DNA of 64,000 bases from Devosia nitrariae (GTDB lineage Bacteria > Pseudomonadota > Alphaproteobacteria > Rhizobiales > Devosiaceae): NCBI RefSeq assembly GCF_030160115.1, contig NZ_BSNS01000007.1, positions 226,001-290,000 of the forward strand, given 5' to 3'. Below, in pieces: positions 1 through 8,121 of the stretch. How positions within the stretch are numbered: position 1 is the first letter of the stretch; every line of letters begins with the position of its first letter. The notes under the pieces are model-generated. The model saw only the letters and a list, made by a program, of their open reading frames with translations. It was not told the origin of the DNA and ran no database searches. The position numbers and the translations under genes were made by a program.

Positions 1-396
1 CAGGGCGGCGGCATGATTGCCGCCGCCGAGGTTGGATCCCTGGATCGCCGCCAGGAAATCGGCCAGCGCACCGGTAAAGTTGCTGGATCCCATGTACCAC
101 GACCAGAAACGCGGATGGATGTTGCCCATCGGATAGGACATCACGTTCTCCGTGACTTGCCTGTAGACCTCGCCGAGCGGCGCCGGCGAGCGAGGCAAGG
201 CGGTATCGAAGAACGTCCTTACCTCAGCCGGCATATCCCGCCACACGGGGCGCTCGCGCACATCGCGCAGAAAGCCGATCGCGTCGTCGACGATGCGGTG
301 GGAAAGTGCCCCGAGTACGGCCCAATCGGTCGGGTCGAGCGTTTCTTCACCGGTCGCAGCCCCTGGGCGATGCAACGCGTCCATCTCATGCTCCAT
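1..396 (-). CDS. PLP-dependent (group II) amino-acid decarboxylase, N-terminal part
   Basis: Only the first about 132 codons are present; the gene runs off the left edge. The reading frame from ATG at 396 (alternative ATG at 384) stays open to base 1. It carries the typical N-terminal region of aromatic-L-amino-acid/glutamate decarboxylase-type enzymes, including IHPRFWSWYMGSSNFTG and LGGGNHAA, which in the family line the substrate pocket. The PLP lysine would lie outside the window. It starts 13 bases after the cysteine synthase stop on the same strand, so the two are probably co-transcribed. The substrate cannot be told; a sulfur-containing or aromatic amino acid is possible. Family confident, substrate unknown. 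Confidence 0.82.
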   Translation of the reverse strand, partial: MEHEMDALHRPGAATGEETLDPTDWAVLGALSHRIVDDAIGFLRDVRERPVWRDMPAEVRTFFDTALPRSPAPLGEVYRQVTENVMSYPMGNIHPRFWSWYMGSSNFTGALADFLAAIQGSNLGGGNHAAAL

Positions 397-409
397 TCAA
401 AGGGCATCG

Positions 410-1495
410 TCACGCGACGAACTGGTAGCCGGGCGTCGAGCGCGAAAGAGCGGTCTCCTCCTCGTCCATCTCGGCTTCGATCGTCTCGAAGAGCGGCGTG
501 GTGATGTAGCGTTCGCCGGTGTCGGGAAGCATGGCGAGGATCACCGATCCGGCGGGTGCGCGTTCGGCGACCTGACGCGCCACGGCGAAGGTCGAGCCGC
601 CGGAAACGCCGGTGAATATGCCTTCCTTTTGCGCCAGTGCTTTCGCCCACTTGATCCCTTCGGGGCCTGCAACCGGCATCACCTCGTCATAGAAGCGGGA
701 GTCGACAGCCTCCTGCAGCACGTAGGGAACGAAATCCGGGGTCCAGCCCTGGATGGGGTGCGGCTCGAAGGCGGGATGGCTGGCTGCCGGAGAGTGGTCG
801 CTTGCACGTTCCTGGGCCTGGCCGCTGCCAATGAGTTGTGCATTGGCGGGTTCGCAGAGCACGATCCGGGTCTCCGGCCGCTCCCGGCGCAAGACCCGCC
901 CGACGCCGGCAACCGTGCCGCCCGTCCCGTAGCCGGTCACGAACCAGTCGAGCCGCGAACCGGCGAAATCGTTGATGATCTCGCGGGCCGTCGTCGCCTC
1001 ATGGATGTCCGCATTTGCCGCGGTCTCGAACTGGCGGGCGAGGAACCAGCCATTGGCCTCGGCGAGTTCCACCGCTTTCCTGTACATGCCGAAGCCCTTC
1101 TGCGCGCGCGGCGTCAGGACGACCTTGGCCCCGAGCATGCGCATCAGCTTGCGGCGCTCGACCGAGAAGCTGTCGGCCATGGTCACGACCAGAGGGTAGC
1201 CCTTCTGAGCGCACACCATGGCGAGCCCGATCCCGGTATTGCCGCTGGTCGCCTCGACGACCGTCTGGCCCGGCTTCAATGTTCCGCTGCGCTCGGCCTC
1301 CTCGATGATATTGAGCGCCAGCCGGTCCTTGACCGAGGACATCGGGTTGAAGAACTCGGCTTTCACGTAGATCGTCGCGTGATCCACCCCGAGATTGTTG
1401 ATCCGGATCGTCGGGGTGTCCCCGACGGTCTCCAGAATGCTTTCGAAGAGGCGCCCTCGACCGGCCGTCGTTCTGATTGCTGCTTTGTCCAACAT
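410..1495 (-). CDS. cysK: Cysteine synthase (O-acetylserine sulfhydrylase)
   Basis: Fold-type II PLP enzyme making L-cysteine from O-acetylserine and sulfide in the cytoplasm. Visible family marks are NPMSSVKDR (PLP lysine, about residue 56), EATSGNTGIG (substrate loop), GTGGTVAGVGR (phosphate cup) and GVSGGSTFA near the C-terminus. At 361 aa it is longer than the usual 300-320 aa CysK, with an insertion around residues 225-245 and a C-terminal extension, so it may be a specialised paralogue rather than the housekeeping enzyme. The downstream decarboxylase on the same strand suggests a joint pathway. ATG at 1495 is preceded by GGGAG. Confidence 0.88.
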   Translation of the reverse strand: MLDKAAIRTTAGRGRLFESILETVGDTPTIRINNLGVDHATIYVKAEFFNPMSSVKDRLALNIIEEAERSGTLKPGQTVVEATSGNTGIGLAMVCAQKGYPLVVTMADSFSVERRKLMRMLGAKVVLTPRAQKGFGMYRKAVELAEANGWFLARQFETAANADIHEATTAREIINDFAGSRLDWFVTGYGTGGTVAGVGRVLRRERPETRIVLCEPANAQLIGSGQAQERASDHSPAASHPAFEPHPIQGWTPDFVPYVLQEAVDSRFYDEVMPVAGPEGIKWAKALAQKEGIFTGVSGGSTFAVARQVAERAPAGSVILAMLPDTGERYITTPLFETIEAEMDEEETALSRSTPGYQFVA

Positions 1496-1533
1496 GGTTG
1501 GTCTCCCTCATCCATTAAATGGCATCGCGCTCC

Positions 1534-1561
1534 AGGGCCGCCGGATACCCGGCGGCCCTGA
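1534..1561 (-). terminator. GC-rich hairpin between cupin gene and cysK
   Basis: A perfect 12-bp inverted repeat (1534-1545 with 1550-1561, loop ATAC) lies just after the cupin stop codon and before cysK on the minus strand. No U-run follows, so it may be a transcript-stabilising or attenuating hairpin rather than a full intrinsic terminator. Confidence 0.45.
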
Positions 1562-1565
1562 GACT

Positions 1566-2063
1566 TCATTGTGCGCGCGGATCGTCCATCGGGTCCACAT
1601 ATTCGACGCCGAACGGACCGATGCCGTTGAGCTGGACGATCGTCTCTTCCTGCGTCCAGGCGTAGTGCGCCTCGCCGACGGGGATCCGCACGAAGCTTCC
1701 CGCTGCCAGCAGAGGTGCCGCAGCCCGGTCGTGCGTTTCTCCTGTCGCCATGCCGAAGCCGCCGGAAAGAACGGTGACATGCTCCTCCTGGGGGTGCCGG
1801 TGGGGCGGTATTTCATAGCCGGCAGGAAACTTCAGCCGGATGACGAACGGGCCGGGCTCGGCGGGACTGCCCATCAACACGGCGATCTCAGCGCCGGCCG
1901 GCAAGGTCGGCGGACCCGGGTTGAAGACGACATTATCCACGGGGATGGCGGTATGGTGCTCGCTGTCATGTGCAAGGGCGGGAAAGGCAAAGGTGACGAA
2001 AAGCACGCCGACAGCGGCCGTGGCCGCTATGCTCGCCCGTTTGATGCTGTATGCACGTTTCAT
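1566..2063 (-). CDS. Secreted cupin-domain protein
   Basis: 165 aa. A basic start, a hydrophobic segment and an FPALA|HD-type cleavage site give a clear Sec signal peptide of about 31 residues, so the protein is likely periplasmic. The mature part is a single cupin barrel with metal-binding motifs PPHRHPQEEHVTVLSGGFG (two His, Glu, His) and PVGEAHYAW. Proteins of this type bind a divalent metal; many are of unknown function. It is transcribed away from the BTAD regulator at 2239, sharing a 175-bp intergenic region. Function beyond metal-binding cupin not assignable. Confidence 0.8.
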   Translation of the reverse strand: MKRAYSIKRASIAATAAVGVLFVTFAFPALAHDSEHHTAIPVDNVVFNPGPPTLPAGAEIAVLMGSPAEPGPFVIRLKFPAGYEIPPHRHPQEEHVTVLSGGFGMATGETHDRAAAPLLAAGSFVRIPVGEAHYAWTQEETIVQLNGIGPFGVEYVDPMDDPRAQ

Positions 2064-2238
2064 CGTCGTTCTCCATCTGATGACGAACCTGTCTCACCAA
2101 GGAGGCCAGCCGTTCGTCTGCTAGCCGTCCGCTGCCACCAAGGATCTGTGAGGCCTGGCAGGCCCGATCAAAGATGCAGCGCGGTGATTTCGGTGATAGA
2201 ACACCTGACCGTGGTGCGCCGTGGGAGGCGGCGTGGGA

Positions 2239-4269
2239 ATGATCATGGAATCCGCGCCGGACGTTGACGTCGGCACACCCGGCATCCGGATTCGGATGCT
2301 TGGGGCGCTATCCGTTTGGCGGAACGGCACCATCCTGCAGCTTCCGGCGTCGCGTAAGCTGCGCGCGCTCCTGGCATATCTGGCGCTCGCCCCGCATCCA
2401 GTCGGACGCAGCCGCCTCTGTGATATTTTCTGGGATGTTCCCAACGACCCCCGCGGTGAACTGCGCTGGTGTCTCAGCAAGTTGCGAAACGCACTCGATG
2501 AGCCGGGCCACCAGCGCATCGAGACCTCGAACGATCTGGTTTCGCTCGATCTCGATGGTTGCCTCGTGGATGTTCTCGAGATTGCGGCCGCAGTCGAGCA
2601 CGGCATCGAGAAGCTTGGGACGGACCGCCTGCTGGCGCTGTCGAAACTGTTCGTCGGCGATTTCCTCGAAGGGCTTGAGGTCGACCGCAGTCCTCAATTC
2701 GACAGCTGGCTCATTGCCCAGAGGCGCCGCTTCAGCGCCTGCGACGCGGCGGTGCTGGAGCACCTCATCGCACGCCTCTCGCCGGAGTCTGATGAAGCAT
2801 TTCCGTTCCTGGAGAGATGGGTCGAAGTTGCCCCGTTCGATACGCGCGCTCACGCAAAGCTCCTGCGTGCTTTGGCGGCACGCGGGCGTATCCATGAGGG
2901 TGACGAGCATCTCGCGACCACCGCCCGGATGTTCGCGGCCGAGGATCTGGATACCGATCCTCTTCGCAAAGTCTGGGCGGAGATCAGAAGCAGCTCGGCG
3001 AGCGCACTGCACGGCACGCAAATGGCTGCAGCGGAGCCGGCCGGCGGTCTGGCGAGCTTGCCGGAAGACGTTTCCCTTGCACCCCATCGCGCTTCCCTGG
3101 CAGTGATGCCATTCCTCGACGGGGGGAACAGCGACACCCAGAGGCGTCCGCTGGCAGATGGTCTGACCAGTGACATCATCACCAAGCTCGCAAAGCTGCG
3201 AAGCCTGTTCATCATCGCACGCGGCTCCGTCTTTGCGCTCGCCGAGCGCAGTATCGGGCCGGAGGATGCCGCGCGCAGATTGAACGTCGACTATGTCGCC
3301 AGCGGCACCGTGCTGCACCAGGCGGGTCGCATCGTGGTCACCGTCGAGTTGGTCGAGGCGCGCACGGCCAGGATCGTGTGGACGGAAGCGTTCGATCATA
3401 AGCCCGACGATGCCTTCATGGTGCTTGACGAGATCTGCAACAGGATCGTCTCGTCGATCGCCAGCGAGATCGAGACGGCTGAAAGGAACCGCGCGATCCT
3501 GAAGCCCCCCAACTCACTCGACGCCTGGGAGGCCTATCACCGCGGCCTCTGGCACAGCTATCGGTTCACCAGGCCCGACAACGAGCTGGCGCAGCACTTC
3601 TTCCAGATGTCGGCGCGGCTGGATCCGACATTTTCGCGAGCGCATGCAGGCATCTCGTTCACCCATTGGCAGAATGCCTTCCAGCAATGGGCGGATCGCG
3701 ATCGCGAGGCCGCACTGGCCTTCGAGGCTGCAGGGCGCAGCCTCATTGTCGACGACCACGATCCGGCCGCGCATTGGGCCATGGGCCGCGCTCTTTGGCT
3801 GAACGGGCGTCAGGATGAATCCCTTGGCGAGCTGGAGGCGGCGGTGGACCTCAGTCCGAACTTTGCGCTCGGCCACTACGCGCTCTCCTTCGTCCATTCA
3901 CAATCGGGCAATCCGCAAGCCGCGATCGGCTCGTCCGACCATTCGCGTCATCTCAGCCCCTTCGATCCGCTCCTGTTCGGAATGCTGGGCGCCCGGGCGA
4001 TGGCACATGTGCGCCTCGGCCAGTTCGAGGAAGCCGCGGAGTGGGCGCTGAAGGCCGCGGCCCGTCCCAACGCGCATGCTGTCATTCTCGCGATCGCCGC
4101 CCATTGCCTGGCCTTGGCCGGACGTGTCGATGAGGGCAAAGCCTTCGCTGCGATCATTCGCAGCACGCGTCCAGACTACCGCGTCGACGACTTCCTCGCC
4201 ACGTTCCGGTTCGCCGACGATGCCGCTGCTCTGTTCCGTCAAGCCGGCAGGCGCCTCGGATTGGATTAG
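2239..4269 (+). CDS. BTAD-type transcriptional regulator with TolB-like and TPR domains
   Basis: About 676 aa. Residues about 15-100 form an OmpR-like winged helix, about 105-250 a bacterial transcriptional activation (BTAD) helical domain, about 280-410 a TolB/FlgO-like segment containing LAVMPF and DGLTSDIITKL, and about 430-670 tetratricopeptide-like repeats. This is the SARP-like architecture often seen in Hyphomicrobiales beside small enzymes. ATG at 2239 is chosen because GGGAGG sits about 11 bases upstream; ATG 2245 and GTG 2221 are alternatives. It lies upstream of the AraC gene and divergent from the cupin gene, which are plausible targets by position only. No transmembrane segment is evident. 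Confidence 0.82.
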   Translation: MIMESAPDVDVGTPGIRIRMLGALSVWRNGTILQLPASRKLRALLAYLALAPHPVGRSRLCDIFWDVPNDPRGELRWCLSKLRNALDEPGHQRIETSNDLVSLDLDGCLVDVLEIAAAVEHGIEKLGTDRLLALSKLFVGDFLEGLEVDRSPQFDSWLIAQRRRFSACDAAVLEHLIARLSPESDEAFPFLERWVEVAPFDTRAHAKLLRALAARGRIHEGDEHLATTARMFAAEDLDTDPLRKVWAEIRSSSASALHGTQMAAAEPAGGLASLPEDVSLAPHRASLAVMPFLDGGNSDTQRRPLADGLTSDIITKLAKLRSLFIIARGSVFALAERSIGPEDAARRLNVDYVASGTVLHQAGRIVVTVELVEARTARIVWTEAFDHKPDDAFMVLDEICNRIVSSIASEIETAERNRAILKPPNSLDAWEAYHRGLWHSYRFTRPDNELAQHFFQMSARLDPTFSRAHAGISFTHWQNAFQQWADRDREAALAFEAAGRSLIVDDHDPAAHWAMGRALWLNGRQDESLGELEAAVDLSPNFALGHYALSFVHSQSGNPQAAIGSSDHSRHLSPFDPLLFGMLGARAMAHVRLGQFEEAAEWALKAAARPNAHAVILAIAAHCLALAGRVDEGKAFAAIIRSTRPDYRVDDFLATFRFADDAAALFRQAGRRLGLD

Positions 4270-4386
4270 CTCGCGAGCGCGCTTGACCTGCGTCCAAGCC
4301 GCGTTTGGTCTGCGGCTGGGGAACCAACCAGCACTGATGAGGATTGCCAGGGCATCCGCAAGATCATCTATTTGTCGAGGCGAAGG

Positions 4387-5151
4387 ATGACCGAGGGCAC
4401 GCTGGCGCAGGCCACGGGGCTCTTCCGGGAGCATGGCGTGTCACCTGGGCTCCGTACGGCCTTCTCGGCCGTCTGGATTCACGACCTGCCTGGCGTGACG
4501 CCGCCGATCGTTGTGATGCCCGACGCAACGATCGACATCGAGTGGATCGGCGGAAAGCTGCGGGTGGCCGGTCCGGATGCCGAACCTCAGGTGGAAATGA
4601 TCCAGGGAGGCGGAACCGTCGTCGGCCTTCGTTTCAGCCCCGCCGCAGCGGCCAGGTGGCTTGGCGTGCCGGCCGGCGAGCTTCTCGGCATGCGGGTGTC
4701 CCTGGATGATCTTTGGGGACGCCGCGCCCGCGACCTCGAACGCAGTATCCGTCTCGATGCAGTTGGCAAACCCGACATAGCCGCACTGCTGAGGCTGGTC
4801 GTCAGCAGCCGGCCCGCCATCGACGTCGACCCAGCGATGCGGGCCGCCTTCGAGCTCATCGACAATAGTCCGCCGCCGGACGCGCCGCTCGTTCCCTGGC
4901 TGACGCGCGCCTTGGCAATGAGCGAGCGCACGCTGCGGCGAAGGTTTGACGAGACGTTCGGCTATGGACCGCGAACCCTCGCCCGTATCCTGCGCTACCA
5001 GCGCTACCTCCGGTTGACGCGAGGCGGCGGCTCCACGGCCATGTTGGCCGCCGAGGCCGGCTATGCCGACCAGGCACACCTCGTGCGCGAGAGCCGCCGC
5101 CTGACCATGCACACGCCGCAATCCCTGTTGACCCTGCTCGGCCGCACCTGA
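4387..5151 (+). CDS. AraC-family transcriptional regulator (DUF6597-type N-terminus)
   Basis: 254 aa from ATG 4387, preceded by GAGGCGAAGG; a TTG at 4372 is also in frame. The N-terminal half matches the DUF6597-like sensor region found in many AraC regulators (GLRFSPAAAARWLGV), and the C-terminal about 100 residues are a double helix-turn-helix with the RTLRRRFDETFGYGPRTLARILRYQR signature (quoted here in pieces: RTLRRRFDETFG, RILRYQR). Two VOC-fold genes follow on the same strand, a common pairing for this type of regulator. Inducer unknown. The stop codon is immediately followed by a fragment of an AGCGTTTTC repeat. Confidence 0.86.
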   Translation: MTEGTLAQATGLFREHGVSPGLRTAFSAVWIHDLPGVTPPIVVMPDATIDIEWIGGKLRVAGPDAEPQVEMIQGGGTVVGLRFSPAAAARWLGVPAGELLGMRVSLDDLWGRRARDLERSIRLDAVGKPDIAALLRLVVSSRPAIDVDPAMRAAFELIDNSPPPDAPLVPWLTRALAMSERTLRRRFDETFGYGPRTLARILRYQRYLRLTRGGGSTAMLAAEAGYADQAHLVRESRRLTMHTPQSLLTLLGRT

Positions 5152-5175
5152 AGCGTTTTCAGCAAAGCGGACACC
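5152..5175 (+). repeat. Partial copy of AGCGTTTTC intergenic element
   Basis: The segment AGCGTTTTCAGCAAAGCGG followed by ACACC matches the left half of the fuller element at 6237-6283. It has no right arm here, so it looks like a decayed or truncated copy. Confidence 0.6.
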
Positions 5176-5266
5176 AGCCGCCGCCAGTTTGGCCGAATCG
5201 TTCAATCGCGGCTGCCCCGGCGGCTCTAAGGTCGAGGCTCACGACAACAAACCAAGGAGCCGGACG

Positions 5267-5689
5267 ATGAAGCCAAGAATATCTGTCCTCACCATTGCCG
5301 TTACCGACCTCGAGCGATCATTGCACTTCTATCGCGATGGGTTGGGCCTTCCGACGCAGGGCATAATCGGAACCGAGTTCGAGCACGGGGCGGTCGCATT
5401 CTTCGATCTCTCGGGCGGTCTCAAGCTTGCCATCTGGGAGCATGCATCGCTCGTCCACGATACCGGCCTGGCGGCAACGCCGCCGAGCCCTACGACCCTC
5501 ACGATCGGTCACAACGTTGCCAGCCGCACCGAGGTCGCCGCCGTGATGGATGAGGCCGCCAGGGCGGGCGCGACAATTATCAAGGCCGCCAAGGACACCT
5601 TCTGGGGCGGCTATGCCGGCTATTTCCAGGATCCCGACGGACACGTGTGGGAAGTCGTCTGGAACCCGGCCAACCTTCCAGCCGACTGA
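5267..5689 (+). CDS. VOC-family (glyoxalase/bleomycin-resistance fold) protein
   Basis: 140 aa from ATG 5267, with AAGGAG about 9 bases upstream; longer in-frame upstream extensions lack homology-like sequence. The N-terminus (ITVAVTDLERSLHFYRDGLG-like) and the C-terminal YFQDPDGHVWEVVWNP are standard VOC signatures; the glutamate in WEVVWNP is a usual metal ligand. VOC proteins of this size dimerise and act as lyases, dioxygenases or drug-binding proteins; no specific activity can be read. It follows the AraC regulator and precedes a second VOC gene 30 bp downstream, forming a likely operon. Confidence 0.85.
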   Translation: MKPRISVLTIAVTDLERSLHFYRDGLGLPTQGIIGTEFEHGAVAFFDLSGGLKLAIWEHASLVHDTGLAATPPSPTTLTIGHNVASRTEVAAVMDEAARAGATIIKAAKDTFWGGYAGYFQDPDGHVWEVVWNPANLPAD

Positions 5690-5719
5690 TAGCCAACGTC
5701 AAAACGAGAGACCACTCCC

Positions 5720-6076
5720 ATGAGCAACGACCAACGCATCGACTACATCGAACTGAACGTGGCTGACATCGCCAGGTCGCGCCAATTCTACGGCGACGCC
5801 TTCGGCTGGGCCTTCACTGATTATGGCCCGGACTATTGCGAGTTCCGGGACGGACGCCTCTCGGGCGGCTTCACGACGCTCGGCGAGGTCCGATCCGGCG
5901 GCGGACCACTTGTGATCCTCTACGCCGGTGACCTGACGGCCACCCTTGCGCGCGTCAAAGCTGCGGGCGGCACGATCGTGCGGCCGATCTACACCTTCCC
6001 GGGCGGACAGCGCTTTCACTTCGCCGATCCGGACGGCTATGAACTGGCCGTCTATACCGAAGTTCCCGGGAAATAG
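5720..6076 (+). CDS. Small VOC-family protein
   Basis: 118 aa. It carries the paired beta-alpha-beta-beta-beta layout of VOC proteins: IDYIELNVADIARSRQFYGD at the start, FADPDGYELAVYTE at the end. Such single-VOC proteins of about 120 aa are frequent and mostly uncharacterised. The start ATG at 5720 has GAGAG upstream. It is probably co-transcribed with the preceding VOC gene and perhaps the AraC gene. Confidence 0.84.
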   Translation: MSNDQRIDYIELNVADIARSRQFYGDAFGWAFTDYGPDYCEFRDGRLSGGFTTLGEVRSGGGPLVILYAGDLTATLARVKAAGGTIVRPIYTFPGGQRFHFADPDGYELAVYTEVPGK

Positions 6077-6137
6077 GTCGGCGCCCCAGCGGATGGCGGC
6101 AACATGCAGGTCGCCGCAGTGCCCGCCGCTCGCCCGA

Positions 6138-6331
6138 GAGCGTCTCCGCAAAAACGCCGCCACTTTCCGTTCGAACACGCAAAAACTTAGCGACCTGGGC
6201 CCCCGTTCCGATTCAGTCGGAACGGGGGCCCTAGAGAGCGTTTTCAGCAAAAGTGGACACCACTTTTGGGGTTCGAAAACGCTGCAAATTCAAGTATTTA
6301 GGGCTCACGTTCCCATCCAATCGGAACGTGA
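6138..6331. repeat. Cluster of intergenic palindromes
   Basis: The 340-bp gene-free stretch 6077-6416 holds four structured blocks and no convincing ORF. (1) 6138-6180, a degenerate copy of the AGCGTTTTC element. (2) 6197-6231, a perfect 15-bp stem (GGGCCCCCGTTCCGA with its complement) and 5-base loop. (3) 6237-6283, AGCGTTTTC...GAAAACGCT with a nested perfect 8-bp stem AAAAGTGG/CCACTTTT. (4) 6305-6331, a 9-bp stem around ACGTTCC/GGAACGT. Such elements are interspersed in Hyphomicrobiales genomes. Block 2 could also terminate transcription from either side. Confidence 0.75.
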
Positions 6332-6416
6332 AAAGCTCGAGGTCGACGGAGGCCGGTGCGGTGTAGCGCTCCTGAGCAGTTCTCTTCCGTCAAGGCACCA
6401 CCGATAGTCGAAAGGC

Positions 6417-6926
6417 CTATGCTTTCGTTGGAACCACCCCACTCGCCTCCGCCTCCGGCAGCGTCCGCACCGGCACTGTGCCGTGCCTTCGCCACGCCAG
6501 CACGTCGTTGAGCGTATTGAAGAAGAAGGGCATCATCGGCCGCCCTCCGATCGCCTCCGGCCGTAGCCAAGCGATGTCGCGAATTTCGTGTTCATGGAGC
6601 CGCAGCTCCGGCACCGCCTCGAGCTCGAGGTGGAACGAGACATATTCGAAGACCACGCCGCGGTCCGAGACGATAGCGCTGACGATTTCCGTCGGGGCCG
6701 CCGGCGCAACCTCCAGCCCGACCTCCTCGAAGAGTTCCCGCACCACCGCCATGCGTGCCGTCTCCTCCCTTTCGAGCTTGCCGCTCGGCACGCCCCAGTG
6801 ACGCGGCATCGGCTTGCCGACCTGCCGCTCGATGAGCAGCAGCCGACCGTCATGGAAACAGAAGCAGCCAGCCGCGCGAAACGCCGTCTCGACCGACCCC
6901 TGCCGATGCACGTAACTCCCGCTCAT
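6417..6926 (-). CDS. Nudix hydrolase
   Basis: 169 aa. The Nudix box G-x5-E-x7-REUxEExGU is visible as GKLEREETARMAVVRELFEE followed by VGLE, so Mg2+-dependent pyrophosphohydrolase activity on a nucleoside-diphosphate derivative is expected. The start ATG at 6926 overlaps the stop of the upstream methyltransferase as ATGA, implying translational coupling; a longer open frame upstream is only the shadow of that gene. Substrate not predictable from sequence. Confidence 0.88.
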   Translation of the reverse strand: MSGSYVHRQGSVETAFRAAGCFCFHDGRLLLIERQVGKPMPRHWGVPSGKLEREETARMAVVRELFEEVGLEVAPAAPTEIVSAIVSDRGVVFEYVSFHLELEAVPELRLHEHEIRDIAWLRPEAIGGRPMMPFFFNTLNDVLAWRRHGTVPVRTLPEAEASGVVPTKA

Positions 6927-8065
6927 CGCTTGCCCAGCGGCCCGGTCTGGTAGAGCGTCACCCGCAGCCCGCCATGCAGCACCGGCGGCGCCGGCGGCAG
7001 AAAGGGCAGCCCGGTCGCCTGCGCCAGGTCCTTGTCCGTGGTGACGAGCCCGACGCGCCAGCCGGCGAACTTGCCCCGCAATGCCGTGCCGAGGTTCCGG
7101 TAGAGGGCCCGCAGCGGCGCCTTGTTGCCGATGCGCGTGCCATAGGGCGGGTTGACGATGACGAGGCCCGGCGGCCCCTCGGGCGCGGCCAGCAGTTCGA
7201 CCGGCACCTGTTCGAAGCGCGTCAGCTCGGCAACGCCGGCACGCTGCGCATTCTCGCGGCTCATGCGGATCGCGCCGGCATCGCGGTCGCTGCCGAAGAA
7301 GATGAGACCCGTCGCCTTGCCCCCGCCCTCGCTTTTCATCGCCCGCCATTTTTCGGCATCGAACCCGACGAGTTCTTCGAAGGCGAATGGCCGCTCCCGC
7401 CCTGGCTTTAAGCCCGCAGCGATCTCGGCCGCCTCGATGACGAAGGTGCCCGAGCCGCACATCGGGTCGAGCACGGGCTCTCGTCCGTCATAGCCGCATT
7501 GCTTGAGGAACAGCGCGGCCATGCTCTCGCGCATCGGCGCCCGGTTGAGCGCCTGCTTGAAGCCGCGCTTGTGCAGCGGCTCGCCGGTCGTATCGATGCT
7601 GACGGTGACGAGATCGTCCTCGATCCGCACCATCACCCGCACCGGCGCATCATCGGCGACCGGCGCCCCCAGTTCCTCGCGGATCGCCGTCGCCACCCGC
7701 TGCGCGGCCGCGCCTGCGTGATAGATCCGCGACCGCTTGCAGCTCGCCTCGACCTTGACCGCCACATCGCGCTTGAGCACCGAGGCCCAGGCAACCTTGC
7801 GCGCCCGCTTGTCGAGCTGGGCGAGGTGCATGGCCCGGAACGAGCCGATCCGCGCCAGCACCCGCGTCGCGCCCCGCAGCTCCAGATTGGCCCGCCAGAC
7901 CTCAAGCCAGCCGCCGTGGATCACCACCCCACCTTCGCCCACCACCGCATCGGCAAACCCCGCCGCCCGCGCCTCATCGCAAAGCGCCCTTTCGAGCCCG
8001 GGGACTGCCACGAGAAAGATTTCGAACGGAACCGACAGGGCCGGTGCTGGCGGGGGATTGTTCAT
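6923..8065 (-). CDS. THUMP-domain class I RNA methyltransferase (RlmL/YpsC-like)
   Basis: 380 aa. The N-terminal about 165 residues are a ferredoxin-like plus THUMP RNA-binding region; the C-terminal half is a Rossmann-fold methyltransferase with DPMCGSGTFVIEAAEIA (SAM loop) and VIVNPPYGTRIG (catalytic NPPY, base-modifying N-methylation). This matches the RlmL/YpsC family, which makes m2G in 23S rRNA in E. coli (G2445); the target here is inferred, not shown. It is a stand-alone enzyme without the RlmK half. ATGA overlap with the Nudix gene indicates an operon. Confidence 0.87.
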   Translation of the reverse strand: MNNPPPAPALSVPFEIFLVAVPGLERALCDEARAAGFADAVVGEGGVVIHGGWLEVWRANLELRGATRVLARIGSFRAMHLAQLDKRARKVAWASVLKRDVAVKVEASCKRSRIYHAGAAAQRVATAIREELGAPVADDAPVRVMVRIEDDLVTVSIDTTGEPLHKRGFKQALNRAPMRESMAALFLKQCGYDGREPVLDPMCGSGTFVIEAAEIAAGLKPGRERPFAFEELVGFDAEKWRAMKSEGGGKATGLIFFGSDRDAGAIRMSRENAQRAGVAELTRFEQVPVELLAAPEGPPGLVIVNPPYGTRIGNKAPLRALYRNLGTALRGKFAGWRVGLVTTDKDLAQATGLPFLPPAPPVLHGGLRVTLYQTGPLGKR

Positions 8066-8121
8066 GCGGGGGATCTAGCATAGCGCCCTCCCCGCCGCCA
8101 CGGGCGCGTCCGCCTCCCCGC

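Noticed and set aside
293..1561. 422-aa plus-strand frame opposite cysK
   Set aside because: No domain; the opposite strand has an unmistakable cysteine synthase.
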